In this document: positions 5,385 through 8,143 of the stretch, piece after piece
Layout: each line of letters starts with the position of its first letter
Numbering within the stretch: the stretch's first letter is position 1
From: Thermaerobacter marianensis
Lineage (GTDB): Bacteria; Bacillota; Sulfobacillia; DYIH01; DYIG01
Reading direction: 5' to 3'
Assembly: GCA_020723725.1 (NCBI GenBank)
Contig: DYIG01000043.1
Location: 1-8,143, forward strand
DNA length: 8,143 nt
Position numbers and translations under genes: made by a program
Notes under the pieces: generated by a model
Told to the model about the DNA's origin: nothing
What the model saw: the letters and a program-made list of their open reading frames with translations, nothing else
The model's database searches: none

Positions 5385-6269
5385 ATGTCACCGGGACCTG
5401 ACTTCAGGTACCGCTCCCCGCGTCATCGCGTCATTAAGTTGCTTAACCGGTGGTTTCTGTTAACACTTGGCGCTTTATTCGTTGGGGTTGGTCTCGAGAT
5501 ATTCCTGGTGCCCAACAAGATCATTGACGGTGGAATAGTGGGGATTGCCATAATGGCGTCGCATCTCACCGGTCTACCGCTGGCTGGTTTGTTGTTTATA
5601 TTTAACGCGCCTTTCCTATGGGTCGGGTACTTGCAGATAGGCCGCACTTTTGCTGTTTCCACACTGTATGCCGTGGGGGCATTGTCTGTCTTTGTGAGTT
5701 TCCTTGAAACCACGCCCGCTATAACGGATGACCTGCTGTTGGCTGCTGTATTTGGTGGTGTGATCCTGGGGTTAGGGGTAGGGACGATCATTAGGACGGG
5801 GGGTAGCCTGGATGGGAGTGAAATAGTGGCCATAGTGCTTTCCAGGCGCCTCCCATTTTCCGTTGGGGAAATCATAATGTTTTTTAATCTTTTCATACTG
5901 GGGAGTGCAGGTTTGGTATTTGGTTGGGACCGTGCCATGTATTCCTTGTTGGCTTATTTCATTGCTTTTAAGGCCATAGACGTTGCTGTTGAAGGACTTG
6001 AGGAATCCAAGTCCGCAATCATCATCACGGACAACCCTGAACCCATGAAGGATGCCATCATCCATCGTTTGGGACGAGGTGTTACTGAATTGGTTGGTAA
6101 GGGCGGTTTCTCAGGGGCTGAAAAAACCGTGCTTTACTGCGTTGTAACACGGCTCGAAATCGCCAAACTAAAAGGGATCGTTATGGACCATGACCCCTCT
6201 GCCTTTGTTGCCATAGAAAACGTGCATGAGGTTTTAGGAGGGAGATTGAAAAAGAGACCAATTCACTAG
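5385..6269 (+). CDS. YitT family membrane protein (DUF161 + DUF2179)
   Basis: YitT-family proteins are integral membrane proteins of Firmicutes with an N-terminal membrane domain (DUF161/YitT_membrane) and a C-terminal cytoplasmic DUF2179 domain; their transport or regulatory role is not established. At 294 aa the length is typical. About six hydrophobic segments are visible (near 23-41, 50-80 as two, 90-107, 117-136, 163-180, 184-200). Family signatures include VPNKIIDGGIVGIA (42-55), RTGGSLDGSEIVA (137-149) and, in the C-terminal domain, RGVTELVGKGGFSGAEK (231-247) and DPSAFVAIENVHEVLGG (270-286). I chose ATG 5385 because AGAGGGGTG lies just upstream; a TTG at 5355 would add ten unlikely residues without a ribosome binding site. 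Neighbours give no functional clue. Confidence 0.93.
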   Translation: MSPGPDFRYRSPRHRVIKLLNRWFLLTLGALFVGVGLEIFLVPNKIIDGGIVGIAIMASHLTGLPLAGLLFIFNAPFLWVGYLQIGRTFAVSTLYAVGALSVFVSFLETTPAITDDLLLAAVFGGVILGLGVGTIIRTGGSLDGSEIVAIVLSRRLPFSVGEIIMFFNLFILGSAGLVFGWDRAMYSLLAYFIAFKAIDVAVEGLEESKSAIIITDNPEPMKDAIIHRLGRGVTELVGKGGFSGAEKTVLYCVVTRLEIAKLKGIVMDHDPSAFVAIENVHEVLGGRLKKRPIH

Positions 6270-6327
6270 AGGGCCGGGTAATAATAACTTCCTGCGGAAC
6301 CATGGACCATATTACTAGGCTAGAGAA

Positions 6328-6362
6328 CTCCCGTGCGGGCAAAATACCGTAAAAAGCGGGAG
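6328..6362 (+). promoter_or_regulatory. Possible Shine-Dalgarno-sequestering hairpin before the SASP gene
   Basis: CTCCCG (6328-6333) is perfectly complementary to CGGGAG (6357-6362), which forms the first half of the SASP ribosome binding site GGGAGGTGAT. A competing short stem, CCC (6330-6332) with GGG (6337-6339), uses the same left arm. The two folds would close or open the site. This could delay or tune translation, but pairing alone does not prove function. A CATATTA at 6308-6314 resembles a sigma-G -10 element, without a convincing -35. Confidence 0.35.
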
Positions 6363-6372
6363 GTGATAGAAA

Positions 6373-6627
6373 ATGGCTCAAGGACAGCAAACCAATCGTG
6401 CCCTGGTTCGTGGCGCGGAGCGAGCCCTTGATCAGTTCAAGTACCAGGTTGCTCAGCAGATCGGCATTCAGGTTCCGCAGGACAACTACTGGGGAGATAT
6501 GCCGTCTCGTCTTACTGGTGCAGTTGGAGGCCAGATGGTGCGGCAGATGATCCAGCTTGCCGAACAGCAGCTTGCCCAGGGGGCACCCCCTCCACGGGCT
6601 ACTCCTCCGCAGCAGCCTGCCCGGTAA
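6373..6627 (+). CDS. Alpha/beta-type small acid-soluble spore protein (SASP)
   Basis: SASPs coat and protect DNA in the dormant spore core and are degraded by the GPR protease at germination. The 84-aa protein shows both family blocks: ALDQFKYQVAQQIGI (18-32) and SRLTGAVGGQMVRQMIQLAEQQL (45-67, matching the SRxxGxVGGxMVxxMIxxAEQQL pattern). Two points are unusual: the usual GPR cleavage motif, with Glu before the cut and a following SE, reads YQVAQQ here (Q25, Q28, Q29), and a 14-17-residue Pro/Gln/Arg tail (APPPRATPPQQPAR) extends the C-terminus. The start has an ideal GGGAGGTGAT site. A terminator follows, so the gene is monocistronic, as is usual for SASP genes expressed in the forespore. 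It is the strongest evidence that the organism forms endospores. Confidence 0.96.
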   Translation: MAQGQQTNRALVRGAERALDQFKYQVAQQIGIQVPQDNYWGDMPSRLTGAVGGQMVRQMIQLAEQQLAQGAPPPRATPPQQPAR

Positions 6628-6662
6628 GCATATCAGTTGCGCTTAAGGGAAAGGAATTTCAG

Positions 6663-6688
6663 GCCTCAGGATTACCTGGGGCTTTTTT
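6663..6688 (+). terminator. Intrinsic terminator after the SASP gene
   Basis: GCCTCAGG (6663-6670) pairs with CCTGGGGC (6675-6682), including one T.G wobble, around the loop ATTA, followed by six T (6683-6688). It begins 36 bp after the SASP stop. Confidence 0.9.
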
Positions 6689-6726
6689 ATTACCCGCTAT
6701 TACATCCCAAAAAGGCTTTAGGGTTC

Positions 6727-6793
6727 CCGCAGAGACCTGGTGTACGAGCAACCTTGCAGATGAGCTCTTCCCCCCTGCGGTTGCATCGACCGC
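6727..6793. other. GC-rich stretch with mutually exclusive stems
   Basis: Three complementary pairs compete for the same bases: CCGCAG (6727-6732) with CTGCGG (6775-6780); GCAACC plus GCAG (6748-6753, 6756-6759) with CTGCGGTTGC (6775-6784); and GCGGT (6777-6781) with ACCGC (6789-6793). It lies between the SASP terminator and the cytochrome promoter, in a ~240-bp gap with no gene. No known riboswitch consensus was recognised. Since the TATAAT promoter is downstream, it would be part of the cytochrome mRNA only if a second, upstream promoter exists. Confidence 0.35.
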
Positions 6794-6804
6794 CGGGTGA
6801 TCAA

Positions 6805-6832
6805 TTGTATTAAAGAATTGGAAGGTTATAAT
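6805..6832 (+). promoter_or_regulatory. Promoter of the multiheme cytochrome gene
   Basis: A perfect TATAAT (6827-6832) is preceded by TTGTAT (6805-6810) with a 16-bp spacer. The -10 is ideal and the -35 poor, which suggests activation by a regulator. Transcription would start near 6839, leaving a leader of about 26 bases before the TTG start. The 8-mer GGTGATCA flanks it on both sides (6796-6803 and 6854-6861); the downstream copy is also the ribosome binding site. Confidence 0.5.
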
Positions 6833-6864
6833 TATTATGATTCGACATATGACGGTGATCAGAC

Positions 6865-7896
6865 TTGTCATTAATCCACAGCATGCCGCCAATACCCAAA
6901 ATACCGCGTCATGTCGTGTACCCTGCTATAGTTGTAGCGTCTTTCATAATTGCATCCATCACCTTTGCGATAGGAGGGAAGTCAGCCGCCACGCTCTACG
7001 CCCCCGGTGTTTTACATGCTGAACACCAGGATGCCAATTGTTACTCCTGCCACTCCGCTTTCAGGGGGATACGCTCAACCGGGTGTCTCTCCGCAGGTTG
7101 CCATTCAAGGCAAGAGATCAAGACCTCTGCGAGTGAACCGGTCCTGGTGTCTGCGCATTCAGAAACCATCGGGGTTCCCTGTGATTCATGCCATGTCGAA
7201 CACCTGGGGCGGAAGGGTGATCTCACCATAACCCTGCATTCCTCAAGGCCGCCTTCCTCATGGGGTGAGTGTGGCGGTTGTCACCAGGAGGACAGCCTCA
7301 AAGCCCATGAAAATATCGAGGAAGGACGGTGTGACGTCTGCCATGATTCGGTTCGGGCTTGGGAAGACGTCACTATGCAGCACGATTTGGTTGCGGGGCA
7401 GGAGTGCCAGGACTGTCATGAGTTGCGCAGGGACAAGCTTCATAGGGCAGTTGGTACGGGGTGCAACACTTGTCACGATACCCGGGACTGGAAATCCGTA
7501 AGGATGAAGCATGACCAGGTTGAGGCGAAACTCCGGCGTCAATGTGAGAAGTGTCACTTCAACCCGGACCGGCCGGATGAATTCTTCCATCGCGGGCTCA
7601 AACCACAGGCTTGTATTAACTGCCATAAGAGCACAAACACCTGGGAAACCGGTTTCAGGCACGGTGATGTGGTTGGTGACCCTTGTACAAAGTGTCACCT
7701 GGTGCCCGGGGACCGGCTGCATTATATCTCGGATCCGATCATGTGTATCGACTGTCACTCTGATACCGAATGGATACGTTCGACGATAAGGCACCCAAAG
7801 ATGGAGGCTTTGGAGGAACACCTGGAGGAGGTTCCCTGTGTTGATTGTCATCCGGCTTCCCTCTACCAAAGCGTACCCTGTGAGGACTGTCACTAA
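6865..7896 (+). CDS. Membrane-anchored multiheme c-type cytochrome (12 CxxCH + 1 CX4CH)
   Basis: The protein is 343 aa. A single membrane anchor spans ~17-38 (VVYPAIVVASFIIASITFAI); the rest lies outside the membrane, where heme is attached. CxxCH sites start at C59, C106, C136, C156, C181, C200, C227, C250, C274, C294, C325 and C339, and CLSAGCH (74-80) is a CX4CH site, so up to 13 hemes. There are 14 further His outside these motifs after the anchor, enough for bis-His ligation; eight precede a site by seven or eight residues (for example H98-C106, H173-C181, H242-C250). The last residue of the protein is the His of the final site. It probably carries electrons across the cell surface to or from a quinone-linked partner, as in NapC/NrfH or cytochrome c3/c7-type chains; the exact family is uncertain. 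The TTG start is chosen for its GGTGAT site five bases upstream; ATG 6883 has none. Confidence 0.93.
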   Translation: MSLIHSMPPIPKIPRHVVYPAIVVASFIIASITFAIGGKSAATLYAPGVLHAEHQDANCYSCHSAFRGIRSTGCLSAGCHSRQEIKTSASEPVLVSAHSETIGVPCDSCHVEHLGRKGDLTITLHSSRPPSSWGECGGCHQEDSLKAHENIEEGRCDVCHDSVRAWEDVTMQHDLVAGQECQDCHELRRDKLHRAVGTGCNTCHDTRDWKSVRMKHDQVEAKLRRQCEKCHFNPDRPDEFFHRGLKPQACINCHKSTNTWETGFRHGDVVGDPCTKCHLVPGDRLHYISDPIMCIDCHSDTEWIRSTIRHPKMEALEEHLEEVPCVDCHPASLYQSVPCEDCH

Positions 7897-7917
7897 TAGG
7901 CTATTGGATCACCGGCT

Positions 7918-7938
7918 ACTATAGAATATATTTATAGT
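7918..7938. promoter_or_regulatory. AT-rich inverted repeat, possible promoter/operator
   Basis: ACTATA (7918-7923) and TATAGT (7933-7938) form an inverted repeat around GAATATATT, in the 86-bp gap between the cytochrome and the next gene. It contains TATA-rich sequence that could serve as a -10 region. No terminator is seen after the cytochrome, so read-through transcription of both genes is also possible. Confidence 0.25.
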
Positions 7939-7982
7939 CAAAAGTTGCATTTTAACGATGACTCTGCCAACGGTGATTCTCG

Positions 7983-8143
7983 ATGAATACGAAGATACTG
8001 AAATGGGTGGCCATCCTTTCACCGGCGGCCCTTGTGGCGCTCATTGAATATGTCAGGCATATACCACAGGTTCTGAAGGTATTTCCCATGTCAACCACGA
8101 ATTGGGTGGCGCCTGGAGCCGCCCTCGCTGTGAGTTATGTTTA
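7983..8143 (+). CDS. Membrane protein, N-terminal part; tentatively a sensor histidine kinase
   Basis: The frame is open from ATG 7983 to the window edge (53 residues and two bases). It starts MNTKILKWVAILSPAALVAL, a membrane segment, followed by IEYVRHIPQVLKVFPMST and a second hydrophobic stretch (APGAALAVSYV). The ATG has a CGGTGAT ribosome binding site five bases upstream, the same type as the cytochrome gene. The opening resembles the membrane part of GAF-type, NarL-partner sensor kinases of anaerobic Firmicutes (a KWLAILSP...EYIRH pattern as I recall it). No catalytic domain is in view, so the kinase call is provisional. Its position after the cytochrome would fit a regulator of electron-transfer genes. 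Confidence 0.6.
   Translation, partial: MNTKILKWVAILSPAALVALIEYVRHIPQVLKVFPMSTTNWVAPGAALAVSYV

Noticed and set aside
6690..6804. Riboswitch ahead of the cytochrome
   Set aside because: No consensus of cyclic-di-GMP, cobalamin, THF, molybdenum cofactor or T-box elements could be matched by eye; only the competing stems are reported.
6883..6885. ATG 6883 as start of the cytochrome
   Set aside because: No ribosome binding site upstream, whereas TTG 6865 has GGTGAT at ideal spacing.
6837..7022. 61-codon frame from ATG 6837 overlapping the cytochrome start
   Set aside because: It is an out-of-frame shadow of the cytochrome gene with no ribosome site of its own.
7258..7893. 211-codon minus-strand frame opposite the cytochrome
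   Set aside because: It is the long antisense shadow of a Cys/His-rich gene; the + strand carries the heme motifs.
1..8143. CRISPR array, tRNA, rRNA, insertion sequence or prophage genes
   Set aside because: No regularly spaced repeats, cloverleaf patterns, transposase, integrase or phage motifs were seen.

Overview
The window looks like chromosomal DNA of an anaerobic, spore-forming Firmicute, perhaps of the Desulfotomaculum/Peptococcaceae type. The case rests on three things: an unmistakable alpha/beta-type small acid-soluble spore protein (SASP), a long membrane-anchored multiheme c-type cytochrome of the kind found in metal-, sulfur- or syntrophy-associated clostridia, and strong GGAGG/GGTGAT ribosome binding sites with several TTG/GTG starts. 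The genus is inference. All supported genes lie on the + strand, but in separate transcription units divided by good intrinsic terminators.

Layout. 1-565: a possible C-terminal tail of a gene cut by the window edge, a mostly non-coding stretch with a small tandem repeat, a short hydrophobic peptide gene (336-449) and a perfect terminator (542-565). 637-1824: rtcB, an RNA 3'-phosphate ligase with every metal- and GMP-binding residue present. 1899-2018: a 120-bp imperfect palindrome with 8-bp perfect terminal inverted repeats, looking like a dispersed repeat, whose right end runs into the 5' end of the next reading frame. 2035-3141: an Amidase_2-like domain fused to a phosphodiester glycosidase (NAGPA-like) domain, with all three expected zinc ligands of the amidase replaced. 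3285-3947: a Cys-rich protein with a poly-Asn tract and Pro-rich tail, probably a spore-surface protein. Its TAG stop is followed in frame by a second poly-Pro segment and a TGA (3948-3983), then a strong terminator.

4125-4724: a secreted protein with an HxxxH motif. 4975-5268: a small charged CxxC protein. 5385-6269: a YitT/DUF161-DUF2179 membrane protein. 6373-6627: the SASP, with a possible Shine-Dalgarno-sequestering hairpin and its own terminator. 6865-7896: a membrane-anchored cytochrome with 12 CxxCH sites and one CX4CH site, preceded by a TATAAT promoter. 7983-8143: the start of a membrane protein, tentatively a sensor histidine kinase, that runs off the window.

How they fit together. 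Two themes are visible: spore structure/protection (SASP, probable coat protein, perhaps the cell-wall-type fusion protein) and extracytoplasmic electron transfer (cytochrome, perhaps with a sensor kinase). rtcB and yitT look like housekeeping or stress genes. No CRISPR array, tRNA, rRNA, transposase or integrase was seen. The best candidates for something new are the in-frame TAG/poly-Pro tail, the degenerate amidase-glycosidase fusion, and the 120-bp palindrome that overlaps its 5' end.
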